64,000 bases of DNA from Viola odorata (GCA_963691705.1 OY829539.1:41239656-41303655), one strand, 5' to 3'. Shown: positions 21,110 to 33,426, counted from the first letter of the stretch. Notes: generated by a model from the sequence alone, not told the origin. Made by a program: numbers and translations.

Positions 21110-23029
21110 ATGCCGAGAATCAAGAAGGTCGCCCATAAGCTAGCCTCTGGTCCCCGCCCAGTCGCCTCATCCTCTTCCACAACCGGCTCCGGCCAGAACT
21201 CCCTTACCCCATCTCCATCCGACCTAAACCTGAGCCAAGAAATAGTAAAGCCTCAGTCTTCAACTCCCCCTCCGGTCAAAGACCCCGTCGAAGACGAGCT
21301 TGAAATCATTGGCTTCGTCCCGCCAACGTCCACTATGACTAGATCCGGCCGAGTGGTGAGACTGCCACTAGGGTCCGCCACCACTAGTAGCAAACCCAAG
21401 TCGAAAAAGCCCTCTCCAGCTGCCGCTAGGAAACTCACGGTGAAGGGCGTCCTAAAAGAAGTATTGGTTTCCTATTCGGACCATGAGGAGGATGAGCCGC
21501 CGGCTAAGAATGAAGAAGTAGAGGAAGCAGCCGAGCAAACCATCTCCAGCGAAGAGGAGATCGGGGAGACTGGTGACGGTGTTCATGAGGAGGAAAGTAG
21601 AGAGCGCGAGGCTAGAGAAATAGCGGAGAAGGAAGCCGCTAAAAGAGAAGTAGAGAGAGCGGCCGTGGAGAAAAAGGCAGCGGTGAAAGAAAAAACCAAG
21701 ACTCCGGCCAGAGCGGAGCCGCCGGCAGAACCAGAAACATCGGTGGATAAAAGTAGGAAGAGCTCGTCAGTCAGCAAAAGGAAGGCCTCGACGTCAAAGA
21801 AGGCTCACTGTTAGGAAAGAACTTCACCTGTCAAAGGCATGACTACAGTCCCTTCTTCTGCCCCTCGACCCGCTTCAACCCAGGTGACTTTTGGCATCTC
21901 TAATTTGCATGCGTGGTTAGTTTTCAATGACAAGCCCTCGACTGATAAGTTGTATTTTCTCAACTCCAAAGGCGTTAGCCCTTGCGCGCGTCTGGATCTA
22001 GATTTTTTAAGCAAAATGGGACTCGAATCTCGAGTCCGAGAGCTAGTAGGGAACATCGGTTGGGAACCATTGTTCTTTATAGAACACCCAACTTTTGTTG
22101 AGCTCTCACTAGAGTTCTTTACCACTTTTTGGGTTGCATCTGAGCATTTTAAGCCCAAAGGGAAGTTCGGACCTAATTCATCTACGCCTGAAGTCATTAA
22201 GTTTCGGTTGACAAACAAGTGGTCTAAGCTTTCCCTTGATGAATTTAACTACATGCTTAATTTTGCTAAACCTAATGAATTGAAATCTAGTGCTTATAAA
22301 AATGTTTTGATTGTCATCCTTGTTGTTTTTGATGTTGATGATGCTTTTCGTGAGTTAACCGAAAACCCTGATGCTGAGTTTAACCCAAAATCCTCTAAAG
22401 CCCATGAACTCACTGATCCTGCCTTACGAATGTTGCATCGATTTCTAGCCCTCACCTTCGCATGTAGATTTAATTCATCGGGCCAGTTATCATTACAGGA
22501 ATTGTTTTTCTTATGGTGTATGACACACAAACATAAGGTTAATCTAGGATTTTGGGTAGCTTCGGCCATTATGCATGTTCAGAATACCTCTCGTGGTCCT
22601 CTTTTAGGATCTCTAGTGACTTTGCTTACTGCTAATTTGCATAGTCTGGACTTGAACTCGGGTGACCTTAGTGAGCCTCTTGCCTTTAAGGATTTAGAAC
22701 CCCGTACCCTTTATGGGATGGGGCATTTATGTCTCTCACAGGGTGTTATGAGTTTCTCTGTAGGGTATACTCCACCTGGAGAAATGGTCTTTGCAACGAA
22801 GCACGACGGTCATTTCAGCTATCCTGATCTATCGAGGTCTCGAACTTCAGCAGCTCCTCCTGCCCAGGCCGAGTCATCGAGTCTTGCCCCCGATGCCTCT
22901 CCAACAACCAAGCCCTCTGGTCCAGCTATTATTCAAGCCCCCGCAGTAGAGCGTTTGCTCCAGGTCATCCTTACCGAGCTTCAGGCCTTGACGGCTGAAG
23001 TGGCCAGGCGCAACCTCCCGCCTTCCTAA
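21110..23029 (+). pseudogene. Third ORF of A2: Athila ORF-type protein with one internal stop
   Basis: One frame from ATG 21110 to TAA 23029, broken only by TAG at 21812-21814 (codon 235). The first 234 residues are disordered: Ser/Pro-rich, with alternating acidic and basic stretches and a Glu/Ala/Lys coiled-coil region. After the stop comes a globular domain with DFLSKMGLESRVRELVGNIGW, TFVELSLEFFTTF, FRLTNKWSKLSLDEFNYMLNF and a later YGMGHLCLSQGVMSF. This pattern (growth of 'LEF', then 'FRL...SLDEF') matches the plant Athila ORF-1/putative plant transposon protein families. It lies about 0.6 kb after pol once insertions are removed, the position of env-like genes, but no signal peptide or membrane anchor is visible. 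Role unknown. Confidence 0.65.
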
Positions 23030-24710
23030 TTTCCCCCCCGAACAATTATCTTGCCCTCGAGGAGGGCTCAAAACATTTTCACAACTGTTTATTTATTTCC
23101 TCGTACTGTACTCCTTTTATTTTTGTTTGTTGAACTATTTTGTGCCCTTCTCGCATTGAGGAAAATGCGTTGCCTAAGTGTGGGGAGGGATTTATTTGTG
23201 CTTATTATTGTTTGACTGCATGTTTACTTTTCCGCTTGTTGCATGATTGCATGATTGCATGATTTGTGGAATTTCTTTTATTTTATTTTTAGATTTTGCT
23301 AGGAATTTTGCCACTACCCTGTTTTAAAACCCTCATAATTTACATGCAATTTTGACTTCTGGTGCATAGAAGAAACTTGTCATTCATTGCATTTATGCCC
23401 GACCATGCACGTCTTGACCTGCTCGCCCTTATGACCAGTCTAGGCCTAGACACCAGTAGTCACAATTAGCACCCCGTGAGCGCATTGAGCTTCATGCCTT
23501 ATTCATTCATGTGTGATTTAATGCTTAACTAGGCACTAGCTAGGTTTTCATGATATCCCTGGGTATAGGCACCATTAGATGGGGGAAAGCAACGGAACGA
23601 CGAAGAGACTTTGCAATTTTTCTTTCCTTTTCTTTTTCGTTTTCTCTCTTTCTCTATTTTACCTTCTTTTCCTTTTTCCTGCCCTCAACACCCATCCCTT
23701 CCTTGTTTTCTCTCCTAACCACTTGATCTTTTTCTTTGATCCTTCTTTGGCAGGTGAGTAACACTCTTCAGTAAGAACGGCAAGGGCTAGACATTGAAGA
23801 AGATAAGTGTGGGGAAGACAAAGAACCCAAGTCAAGACAAGTAACGCAAGATTACTCCCTCACCTCCATAAAACATAAGTGTGGGGAAGTGAAGTCAAGT
23901 ATCGAGCCCTCGACGCTAATCGCTCAAAGAAGAAGTATGCAAAGATTGCCAGCTGCAACTCCTAGAATTTAAAGAGTGAGCCAAGAAAGAAAGATCTGTG
24001 CCTGCTCGTTATTTCCTTTAAAAAAATTTTTTGAATAAAAGCAGAGCAGGCGCAGCGAGTAGCAAAGCAACAAAAGGCCTCCGTCATGCCCTAGACGCGG
24101 ATGAAGATCTCCCTCATAGAAGAATGCAAAAGTCATTTTATAGCCCTCACTGTCGTGCTCTCTCCAGCGGGTGTTACTCACCGATTCGGTCCTTTTCCAG
24201 CTAAGGAATCCTCTTCCTTCAGATTTGTCTTCTCTCCCTTTCCTTTCTTCTATCTTCATCTTCTTTTATTTTCCTCTTTTCTCTCTTCCATTCGTACCCC
24301 CCTGCATCACCTTGCTATTTTTCTTTTAATTTTATTTTATGCAAAGTCTTCTCTGATTGCTAGATTGCCCTCGTATGTGTACTACGTACTCAGATTGATA
24401 TGCAAACTCTGATATGTGTTGTGTTATTTGCATTTTTGAGTGACTAGCCTAAACACATGATTTGTTTGTGAGCATGAGCGTAAACACCTATCCATGTGAG
24501 GATTACTAGTGAATAGGCCTGGTCTGGGAAAGTCTGATTGTTAGGGTCGTTATCCTATTAATCTGGTACAGGTGCTTGTCTAGGGAAGGGTGTGTTTTAG
24601 TTGGGTGCAGTTTGTAGAATGAGTTGTCTATTCTTTGTATTAAGAGGTTAATGCCATTTGTCATAGCATGAGGTGGTTTTAATTTTGTAAATGCTCGAGG
24701 GCGAGCATTG
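23030..24710 (+). other. 3' untranslated region of A2
   Basis: No gene seen; small open frames are pyrimidine-rich noise. The motif AAGTGTGGGGA, resembling the true polypurine tract, occurs at about 23176, 23804 and 23877. From about 24360 it matches the A1 remnant at 2175-2529. Confidence 0.55.
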
Positions 24711-24877
24711 GGCAGTGTGGGGATGTTTGATAGTGCGTGTCTTAAGCATATCTTTCTCCTTATTTTTGACCTTTTTTGGGCATGATACTGCTAAATTGCT
24801 TCTATTTCCATCTTTATTGCAGATCCGTGCCAAAAGGAAGAAATGAGCGAAAGTATGCAGTTTTGATGGATTTCTTA

Positions 24878-25370
24878 GTGCCCCTTTGGGGTTCAGGTTC
24901 TACTTGGAAAGCCCTTTTCCAAAATCACTTTTCCTATCTAAGGTGTTTGGCAAACACCATTGGAACTGGGCTTCTTAAGAAGCCCAGTTCAAACCAAGGG
25001 ACGGGCTGAAGCAAATTGCTCCAGTGCAGCTGCGTTTGCACTTTTATGTTATTTTTTAATTTTTTTTCATTTTAATTTCATTTTTTTACTTTATATAATA
25101 GAACAAAATAAATTAAAAACTACCACAATAAAATCTTCGTCTCAAGATAAGTAATTCTAGATCCACTTTTCCTATTTTTATTAATTTTTTAAAAATGGGT
25201 TTTATGCCCTTTATGGTCATTTTACATTCCAACCATAGTTTTAACCGCAATTTTTACCAAACACCATAAAACAACTTCTCGTTTTCCACCGCACTTTTCC
25301 AGAAGTACTTTCCACACAGCACTTTTCCCATAGCACTTTTCCAACTAGAACCGGAACGCCAAACAGGCCC
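24878..25370 (+). mobile_element. 493-bp PIF/Harbinger-type (Tourist-like) MITE
   Basis: Flanked by TTA (24875-24877 and 25371-25373). Ends are imperfect inverted repeats: GTGCCCCTTTGGGGTTC at left and, reading inward from the right, GGGCCTGTTTGGCGTTC. The GGGCCTGTTTGG end and 3-bp TTA duplication are characteristic of Tourist/PIF-Harbinger. No transposase. It shares both ends with the larger element at 40796-43560. Confidence 0.8.
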
Positions 25371-26205
25371 TTAGGAGTTCTGAGGATCAAGGCCTAGAAG
25401 ATCGATGTGTCGTCATGCCCTCAACGCTAGCCAGACCAGTGAGCAGTCTTGTGACCATGATGCATCTGCATCAGATCCCAATCAAAAGCCAAAGAGGAGA
25501 ATCCCCAAAGATTCGCACGGGATTCCTTGCGTTTCTAGAAGGAATCAGGCTCTTCCAAAATACCCCAGAATATTCCTCCCTAAGGGCGCACTCTGCCATG
25601 TGCTGTCACTCTCTCCCCTTAGCTGTTTTTGTCCCCTAGCGGGTTGTTAGGATATTTAAGCTTAGTTGTAGGGTTTTTGTAAGGGCGGCTGACATTACAC
25701 CATTTTTCACCTTTCACCTTAATTTTAGGGCTTTGTTCTCTCCCATTATTGGCAGCGCCGTCAGCTTGTAAGAGGAGAAAGCATTAATTTCCCTACCGGT
25801 TTATTCTAATACATTTCCTTTTCTCATCTCTTTAATTTATGCTATTTGTTATTTCTATCTATTGTTTACGTTTGATTAAGAGTAGCTAAGTTTTCATCTT
25901 CTTAGTAAAGGGCGTTTCAAGGGTTGCAAGGATTAGTTAAGAGGCCTAAACGTTCTTAGTACATTCTCATTGTCATATTTGATTGTTTGCCATTTTCTTG
26001 CCATTCTCATTTAGAAATGTTAAGGGCCTGATCAACTGTTAGTATTTCTTTATGATTACTGTCATCCTAATAGCGATAATGTCTACGTGAGGCTGTTAGG
26101 AGTAGTAGACGCCTAGGTGGAGTCATCGCAGTAGAGTCTTTCACCTAGGGTAAACAATCAACTAGGCTGTTACTGCAAGTCTAACAAGCTGAGAGATATC
26201 ACGCC

Positions 26206-29200
26206 TGTTGATACCCGAATTTTGACGCCATTTTTAATTGATTTTAGCATTTCTGTTATTTACTTAATTTACTGTCATTTTTAGTTAACTTGTTGTCGTT
26301 AGCATTTTTAAAATTTTCATCGCGTTTTAGCATCGTCATTATCATCGTGTTCGAAATAACATTTTTAATTTTTCGTCACGTATTTTCATTATTATTATCA
26401 TTATTATTTTTAGCCTTAAAAATCACATTTTTAACTATCCCGCAGTAATTTGCTAGTTTTTTCTTCGCTTTAGGTCATCTCATGATTTTTAGGATTTTTA
26501 GTATTTTAGCGCAGTTTTTAGTATTTTTATTTTTTATTATTATTTTCATTCGAGCTTTTATTGGACCCGCGTAAGTTCGCTCGGACAATAGCTTGAATTT
26601 GAAATGTTTTCCATCAACTAGTTGCTAGCTTTTTTTTCCGTTCACAACGGTTCGCTTGTGTAATTTTCGGCGTAACGTCATTATTTTTCCATTCGAACAT
26701 TTCACGTTTTTGAATGAGAAAATAAACGCGTTAAACGAAAAAATTCTCGTCATTCGCTGTAGACGGTTAAACCCGTCATATTTTTCTCTACGCACTGGTA
26801 CCTTCGGCTCGAAAAGTCAGAACGTTTGCTCGCCGAAATCGGTTCGAGGCCATTTAAATAAGGTAAAAGGCAATTTGATCACAACCGTTGATCTGGTCAA
26901 CCAAGAAAAGTCAACCAGATCAACGGTTGACAATTAAATGTGCATGGTGCACATGAACAGGCCGAAGAGCATGCAGCAGAGCAAGCCACTGAATTACCTG
27001 CTCCCATCGCTTCCTAGCTCGAGCTCGTCGCTTCCTGTCCCGTTCAGCCATCATCACGCCTCCCCTAGCCCCGTCAGCGCACGCTCACGGCCACCACGCG
27101 CAGCCCTCGTCCTCCCGACCATGCGATCTCAAGCCTATAAAAGGCCCCTCCCTCTCAACGTAAAAGGGGTGCCAATTTTGCAAGAGAAAGCTCTGCCCCT
27201 CCTCACTCTTAACTGATAGCTCATGTAGAGCATCAGTTGCCAAGTTCCAAGCTTTTCCAGTAAGCTTTTTCAAACTTTCTTTTCTTTCATTTTTATGCAT
27301 TTTTCTTCTTTAATTCGTTTGGCTAGATTTTGAGTAGATAAATTACTTGTTTTTATGCCATTAATTCATGTGCATGATATAGATTAAATACCCGTTTTAA
27401 ATTTAAGAAATCATTAGCTAGATTGTGTGAATTAATTAGTTTTCGATAATTAACGGTTTCATCATTTTTTTAAAATTAAACTCCGTACGGTTTTCGCTAA
27501 AATTCAAGGTTAGTACGGTTGGGAAGCCGTCGAGGAGACGAGCGTCTCGGTATGAATATTTTTTGAAATAATCACCTGTGGCCGGAGCTTGGCCGCCGAC
27601 AATGGCGCCGACGACCAAGGGAGAAGACAATGAATAGTGCCCCTTTGGCCTATTCAACGTATGAAAGGTGATGGGTTTGGCCCATCACCATCCTTTCATT
27701 TTTTTATGGGCCAGGCACTATTCCTGGCCAATTTCCTTGGCATTTTTTTCAATTTGGGCCCAGTCCATTGTCATTTTTCTCTCTCGTAATCGTGTTTTTC
27801 CGTAAAATATTCGTATGCTTCGTATGATTATTTTTCGTACTAACGCTTTAATTTTCTATACCTATCAACTGTTTACATTATTCGCACTTTAATTTTCCGC
27901 AATTTACTTTCGACAATTTAAATTCAATTTACCGCCTACATGGTCGGTCGCAAAAATCAACTGCTTATTTTCTGCAAATATCAACTGTTTAAATTCGTCG
28001 CACTTTAAATTTCTGCAATTTACTTTCGGCAATTTAAATTCAATCATTCATTTTACCGCCTACATGGTCGGTCGCATTTTAATTTTTGTAAATATTCAAC
28101 TGCTTTAATTTTTCGCAAGCTGCTGGAAATTCTTCCGCAATTTATCAACTGTTTTATTTTCTGCAATATCAACTGTTTTATTTTCTGCAATATCAACTGT
28201 TTTAATTTTCTGCAATATCAACTGCTTTAATTTTCTGCAATATCAATTGCTTTAATTTTTTGCAGTATCAATCATTAAAATTTCTGCAAATTGTCAACTG
28301 TTTTAAATTTTTTTGTAAATCATCAACTGCTGTTTATTTTTCTGCAAATTATCAACTCAGCATTTAATTTTCGTATGCGTTAAATCAATCATTTCTCGCA
28401 TGCAATCAACTCAGCATTTAAATTTCGTATGCGTCAAATCCATCATTTCTCGCATGCAATCAACTGTCATCATTTAATTTCCTGCACTTATCAAAATCAA
28501 CATTTAATTCTCGTATGCGTTAAATTCATCATTTCTCGCATGCAATCAACTGTCATTATTTAAATTTTCGCACTCATAAAATTGCTTATTTATTTTTTGA
28601 GCTATCACTAACACTCTCATTTTGTAGGTTTTAATTTCAAGCTTCGCTCGAAAGTACGCCTTTCGTTCCTTTTTATTTATTCAACGCTTTTCGTAAATAT
28701 CAATCGTACGCATGATATATAGAATTGCTAGAACTAAAATCAACTCACATGAACAACGTGTTTAAAGATTTGCTTAAAATGCCATGTTCATATGATTTTA
28801 AATTCTTGCTTGTATTGACTGCATGTACATGGGGACTTTCGATCCCACATCAATTTATCATTTCAAAAACCTTTCATTTAATCTGTACTCTGCTAAGCTA
28901 TCCATGATAGAATCACGTAGTAATTAATTTAATCATGCATGGCCCGATGATGACATAGAGGTCGTTCATTCAGTCTTACGGAAAATTCAGTCCCATCACT
29001 ACGGTCAGGAATAATCGATCGGTTCAACGATCAATTATTCTTGAACGGTCCCGATTGTGGAAAAGACTAAAGTGACGATTCCTCTGAGGGCTCCCTTTTC
29101 AAAACACACTTTTATCAAACGCCTTTTTAAACACCTCTCTTATCAACCGGTAACCGTTTCGGAAGTGACTCGGGTGCCTAACACCTTCCCGAGACCATAA

Positions 29201-29425
29201 TACGACCCCGAACCTTTGTCTGGGGTTCAGACCCCTTTTTTGTGCCTTTAGTTTTTATTTATTTTATTTTATTTTATGCCATGACGATTAAGGTTCCCTA
29301 AACCTGGCGACAAAATTAGGGTGGCGACTTCATTGCATGTTGCAAGGCGTCTGTTTACGCTGAGCATCGTAAGGTCTCAAGTTCGTTGCATACTCACGAA
29401 TTTTTAAAATTTCGGGGGCGCGACA
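26206..29425 (+). mobile_element. 3.2-kb solo LTR C, Ogre/Tat-like
   Basis: Starts TGTTGATACCCG and ends GGGGGCGCGACA, flanked by ACGCC (26201-26205 and 29426-29430). A TATA box (TATAAAA, 27136-27142) fixes the plus orientation. Near its end are GTGCCTAACACCTTCCCGAG and GGGTGGCGACTTC blocks that I associate with Ogre/Tat-type LTRs. No internal coding region is present, so it is the product of LTR-LTR recombination. Confidence 0.75.
28130..28590 (+). repeat. Tandem repeats inside solo LTR C
   Basis: A unit of about 26 bp, (C)TGCAATATCAACTGTTTTAA, is repeated six or more times at about 28130-28270. A longer unit of about 60 bp with CGTATGCGTTAAATC and TTTCTCGCATGCAATCAACT recurs three times at about 28370-28560. 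Confidence 0.7.
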
Positions 29426-30005
29426 ACGCCCTAGATGTGTCTTGCCTTTGCTTGATGGGCATTTTGAGTATTCCCTCCCCGCATTCATGCTTGGGGGGGC
29501 GGTGAAATGTCAAGCCTACCTCATATGTGGAAACGGGGGGTAGCTCCTCTTAAGAAATTAAGTAGGGGGTTTACGTGGAAACGTTGCTCCTATAACATGT
29601 CTATGGCATGAGGATGGAACATCTTTGAGCCAATGACTAATTAATCTTGCATGCAACCTGCGAACGCTCCTTACTAAGATCCCGTCTCATTTGAGTAATA
29701 TTTCTGTTCACAGTCCCCCTTTATAATTTTGCCCTTAATTATTCTTTACTTTCATGCCCTCGATATATGCTTTTAATTAATCGTTTTGTTAGCAATAGAT
29801 TCTATGATAGATTGACTAGGTCAATCGACAAAACCCCCCTTTTTTGAGTTACCATTTTATTTGTTTGCATTTGCTACTGTCATACATTTAAAGTGAGTTT
29901 TTATCCCTCAATCTCTGTGGTTCGACCTTGTCTTGCCCTTTACACATTTTATCTATGCAATTAGGCATCAGAAAATATTATTACATTTGAGTGACGATCA
30001 CGTGG

Positions 30006-31283
30006 CTTCCGTCAATTGCGAATGGGATGATCTCAGCGCCGGTGACGGGCCTCGACGAAGAGGCAACAGTGGTTGAGCTTATTGATAGGGAACGACGGTG
30101 CTAGAAGAATGACCTAGTGGAGCAACTCTTTATACCACAGGAAATATCAGCAATATTAAGCCTACCTCTTAGTTGGAGTGAGGTGAATGATAATCTTGTG
30201 TGGAAAGGAACTACAAATGGGAAGTATTCATTCCGAAGTGGATACCATTGCCTAACATCGGCAACATCGAACGAGTGCCCGGACTCCAGTAGAGATTGGT
30301 GGAAATTCTTGTGGGGGCTATCTATCCCTCCAAAGTTTAAAAACTTCATGTGGAGGCTGGGTAGTAGCTCTCTCCCAACTAGAGTAAACCTAGGGAGGAG
30401 AGGAGTATTGGTGGACCTAGTGTGTCCCTATTGCAATGAAGAGGTGGAATCGATTGCACATATGTTGTTGTCTTGCCCGTTTGCAAAAGGGTGTGGAAAA
30501 AGTTTGCTTTTTGGGATAGGGTTCCGGGGCTGCTAGGAGACAATTGGGTAGATTGACTAGCAGGGCTAAAGACATTATTGGATGAATCGAATATAGAGCA
30601 ACTTATCTCCATCCTTTGGTCTCTATGGACGTCAAGGAACAACAGAATCTTCCGCCAGTGCAATGAATCAATCCAAGAGGTAGTCATTCGAGGCAGAAAA
30701 TTGTTGTCTGATTTCAAAGAGGCATAGTGTCCGCAGCACAGGCCCGCTGCTCCGATTACCCAACCTGTCGATCCGAAATGGCAGCCTCCCACTATAGGGG
30801 TGGTAAAGGTGAACATGGATGCAGCGATAGGGGCTACGGGAATTGGTTTGGGATTTATAGCTCGTGATGCAAGGGGTGGGACGGTGTTCTCAGGAGCAAT
30901 TTACCTTCCGCATAGAATTGAGGCGCAAACAGCGGAGGCACTAGCTCTAAGAGACGCTATAATGCAAGCTCGCCAATGGGGGTGTGACAGGATTATAGTT
31001 GAGTCGGATTGCTTACAGAACATCCTATCTCTGACCAATGGAGATTTCTCATTAAGCTAGGTGGGATTGGTGCTAGAGGAGGTGGCACGCTTGGCTTCTA
31101 CTTTTCATAGTTGCTCCTTTATGCATACAAGACAGTCCACGAATATCCCAGCGCATGAGTTAGGCCAATTAACTTTAATTTTCGATTTATGAAATGTATG
31201 GATAGGGAAATACCCCGAGACAATCGTGTCTTTTGTAATTGCAAATATGAGTTAATATATTTCGATACGTTGTTCAAAAAAAA
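30006..31283 (+). pseudogene. 3' end of a plant L1-type LINE (zf-RVT and RNase H), decayed
   Basis: 30117-30536 encodes the zinc-binding RVT C-terminal domain: a WKGTTNGKYSFRSGY block, WWKFLWGLSIPPKFKNFMWR, then CPYCNEEVESIAHMLLSCPF. A frameshift near 30500 and stops (about 30100, 30557, 30726) follow. 30800-31060 encodes the RNase H domain (VKVNMDAAIG, TAEALALRDAI, ESDC). The 3' UTR ends in an A8 run at 31276-31283. The 5' part of the LINE is cut off by A2. It would have driven target-primed reverse transcription; it is dead now. Confidence 0.8.
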
Positions 31284-31347
31284 TCCGCCCGCAATCCCCA
31301 AACGAACACTCTGTTCTGTTCACCGCTGTTCCGAGCAAAACCTAAAA

Positions 31348-33426
31348 ATGGCGACATTTCTCGCAAGCCGAGCAGCTGCACCACCAGCTACAAGTCTAAC
31401 TCTTAGCTTATTTAGGTCCTCATTTAGCACTGCTTCTCCGCCTAGTTCCGATAACTCTAACAGTAATACTGGTGATGGGTCTTCAGCTTCCAAGAAACCA
31501 AAGCGAAGAAAGAAGAAGAACTTGATAGAGGTGGCTCAGTTCCTGCCCAATTGGGGTATCGGTTATTACATGGCCAAGTCTCATTGGACCAACGTCTCTT
31601 ATCAAATCACCAAAATCAATCTATACAAGGTTACTTTTCAGATGTGATGTATATGTATTAGGGTTAAGAGTTTCTGGTTTGATCTTCTGGTGTTTAATAA
31701 GGGTTTCTGTTGCAGGATGGTAGGCATGGAAAGGCGTGGGGAATTGCTTTCAAAGACGGTTAGTGTCTTTCTTCCATTAACTTTTTTGCAACTACTATTT
31801 GCCAAGTTAGAGATGAGATGCGCCATAAAACATTTCACTCGGGGTTTTGCGCTATCAATCTTATTTTTATGTCTCCATTGATTGGGATTTTAGTGTTCAT
31901 GCCATTCGATAGTGTGGGTGGTACAGAGGGAGTTTGATTCATTGGATTGGGAGTTGGGGTGCTCTTTCTATAATGTTCTCTTAAAGCTATATAAATGATA
32001 CTGATGTTGGAATTTGCGGTAGATTTTAGGTTCATTGTTAAAAGCATAATCACTAACTAGTAACCGCGCTTTGTTTCAAACAGATCGCATTTGATTTCTT
32101 ATGCTCGAAAATGGATAGTCTTCCCATAGTTCCCCTTATTAATGTTCAAATACCACTACAACCGCCTAGGAAACTATTAAGTTGGCAGATTTTAGAGCAT
32201 ATTTGCTCTTGCCTTTGATGGGATTTTATACATGCACTAGCCATTAGGTTCTAGCTACTAGGATAAGAGTTTATTCTCAACATGATATGGATTCAAGAGG
32301 GGCAAAAACATTTGAGTTCACTCCAAATGTTTTTGCCACTCTTAGATCCGTATCACAACAGATATTGGATTCCGATTTTGTTTTCGTATATCTGTTTTCT
32401 TCAATAATCACCCAGCAAAGCTTATTAGGATCTCTTTTCTTGTTGATGGACGTTCAAGTAGCACCCTGTGTGAAACAAGTGAATAATAGATTTTTAAGTA
32501 TGTCATGGTATAATTGGTAAGAGTAGTGATGCATGATCTCTGCCAATTATTTGTGGTAGAACAGATATTTGGATCAAGAGAAAATTAGTTAAAAGTATTC
32601 TTATTATACAAAGATAAACTCTTGGCAGAGAATCCATTATTGTTGATGATGTGCAATTGGGTAAAAGTTTGGTTGAAGTTTGAAACCTATGGAGTGAATA
32701 CCTGATTCTTTGGTTTTTCATTTTCATACTTTAATACAGTTTCAGTAAGTCTAGGTGGTCATGAAATTATCTGCCTGACATCTGCTTCAGTAGGAGTCTA
32801 GCAAAAATATTGGTTATGGTGGTTACTATAGCAGCTGGTACCAATTTTTCGTTGCTAGGTTCAAGTGATTAGCTTGCAGTCTATTCAAGGAGTTTTGCTC
32901 GGCTTTCACTTTGCATGTATGTCAGAGTTTATTTCTTGTGACTCTGCTTTTTGTTACCTGAAATCACCTTTCAGTGATAGAACGTTCCCGATATCTAGCC
33001 TACTGATGGGAAAATCAAGTTAGGTTTTACTTGTCGTAGTGCTTGTTCGGAGCAACCTTGCTAAGCTTGTACTCATAAATGTTGTTTCATCTCTATTTGA
33101 AATGTGATTTCTGTATTTCTTTTGGGAAGTTTCGCTTCAAAACCTTTTTTCTTTTCCTCCACTTGATTGACACTTGTAATTATTTGAGAATTGCTGGCAG
33201 TCTGTCTGTTATATAGAGTCCACTATGCTTTAACGTGGAGGTATGGCCGATCTAATCGGTATGATTGATTGTGGTTGATACAGGATTACAAGCTGCTGAT
33301 GCTCCTAAGAAGATCAGTGGAGTTCATAAACGATGCTGGAGGTACATCCCGAGCTTAACAAAATCAATACTAGACTCTCCAAAGCCAGCAGAAACTGAAC
33401 CGAAGACTGAGGTTCAGGCAGCTTGA
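31348..33426 (+). CDS. MRPS34: Mitochondrial small-subunit ribosomal protein mS34 (plant MRPS34)
   Basis: Three exons with GT-AG borders: 31348-31629, 31716-31758 (43 nt) and 33284-33426, encoding 155 residues. The start is the first ATG after the leader. Residues 1 to about 35 are rich in Ala, Ser, Arg and Leu with no acidic residue, a typical mitochondrial targeting peptide. A Ser/Asn linker and the basic run KKPKRRKKKN follow. The conserved core has VAQFLPNWGIGYYMAKSHW, YQITKINLYKDGRHGKAWGI and, in exon 3, PKKISGVHKRCWRYIP, which I recognise as the plant mS34 signature. All exons are intact. AATAAAA lies at about 33580. The immediate upstream sequence is LINE-derived. Confidence 0.85.

Larger units (their letters stand above)
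1..30000 (+). mobile_element. Athila-like Ty3/gypsy retrotransposon A2, right part, interrupted by nested insertions
   Basis: The pieces 1-687, 4064-4239, 21080-24727 and the LTR 24728-30000 read as one plus-strand element once insertions with perfect target duplications are removed. It has the end of pol, about 0.6 kb of spacer, a third ORF, a 3' untranslated region, a polypurine tract at about 24711-24727 (key GTGTGGGGA) and a 3' LTR beginning TGATAG and ending GATCA. The 5' LTR, gag and most of pol lie left of the window. Athila-like is inferred from the ORF after pol, the long (about 1.55 kb) LTR and the sequence of that ORF. The 5 bp after the LTR (30001-30005, CGTGG) should match the left flank outside the window. 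Confidence 0.7.
24728..30000 (+). repeat. 3' LTR of A2, split by a MITE and a solo LTR
   Basis: Same family as 688-2139 and 2530-4058. Subtracting the insertions with their duplicated targets leaves about 1552 bp. It begins TGATAG and ends GTGACGATCA. The TATA-like GATATTTAAG lies at about 25650. It is more diverged from the A1 LTRs than they are from each other. Confidence 0.85.

Noticed and set aside
21110..23029. Retroviral-type envelope gene in A2
   Set aside because: The position fits, but no signal peptide, fusion peptide or membrane anchor is visible.
28130..28590. CRISPR-like array
   Set aside because: Tandem repeats without unique spacers, inside an LTR of a plant genome.
2530..30000. 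Reading the three related LTRs as one tandem LTR-internal-LTR-internal-LTR array
   Set aside because: The CACCT duplication around 688-4058 shows that the first two LTRs form a separate insertion; the third belongs to the host element A2.
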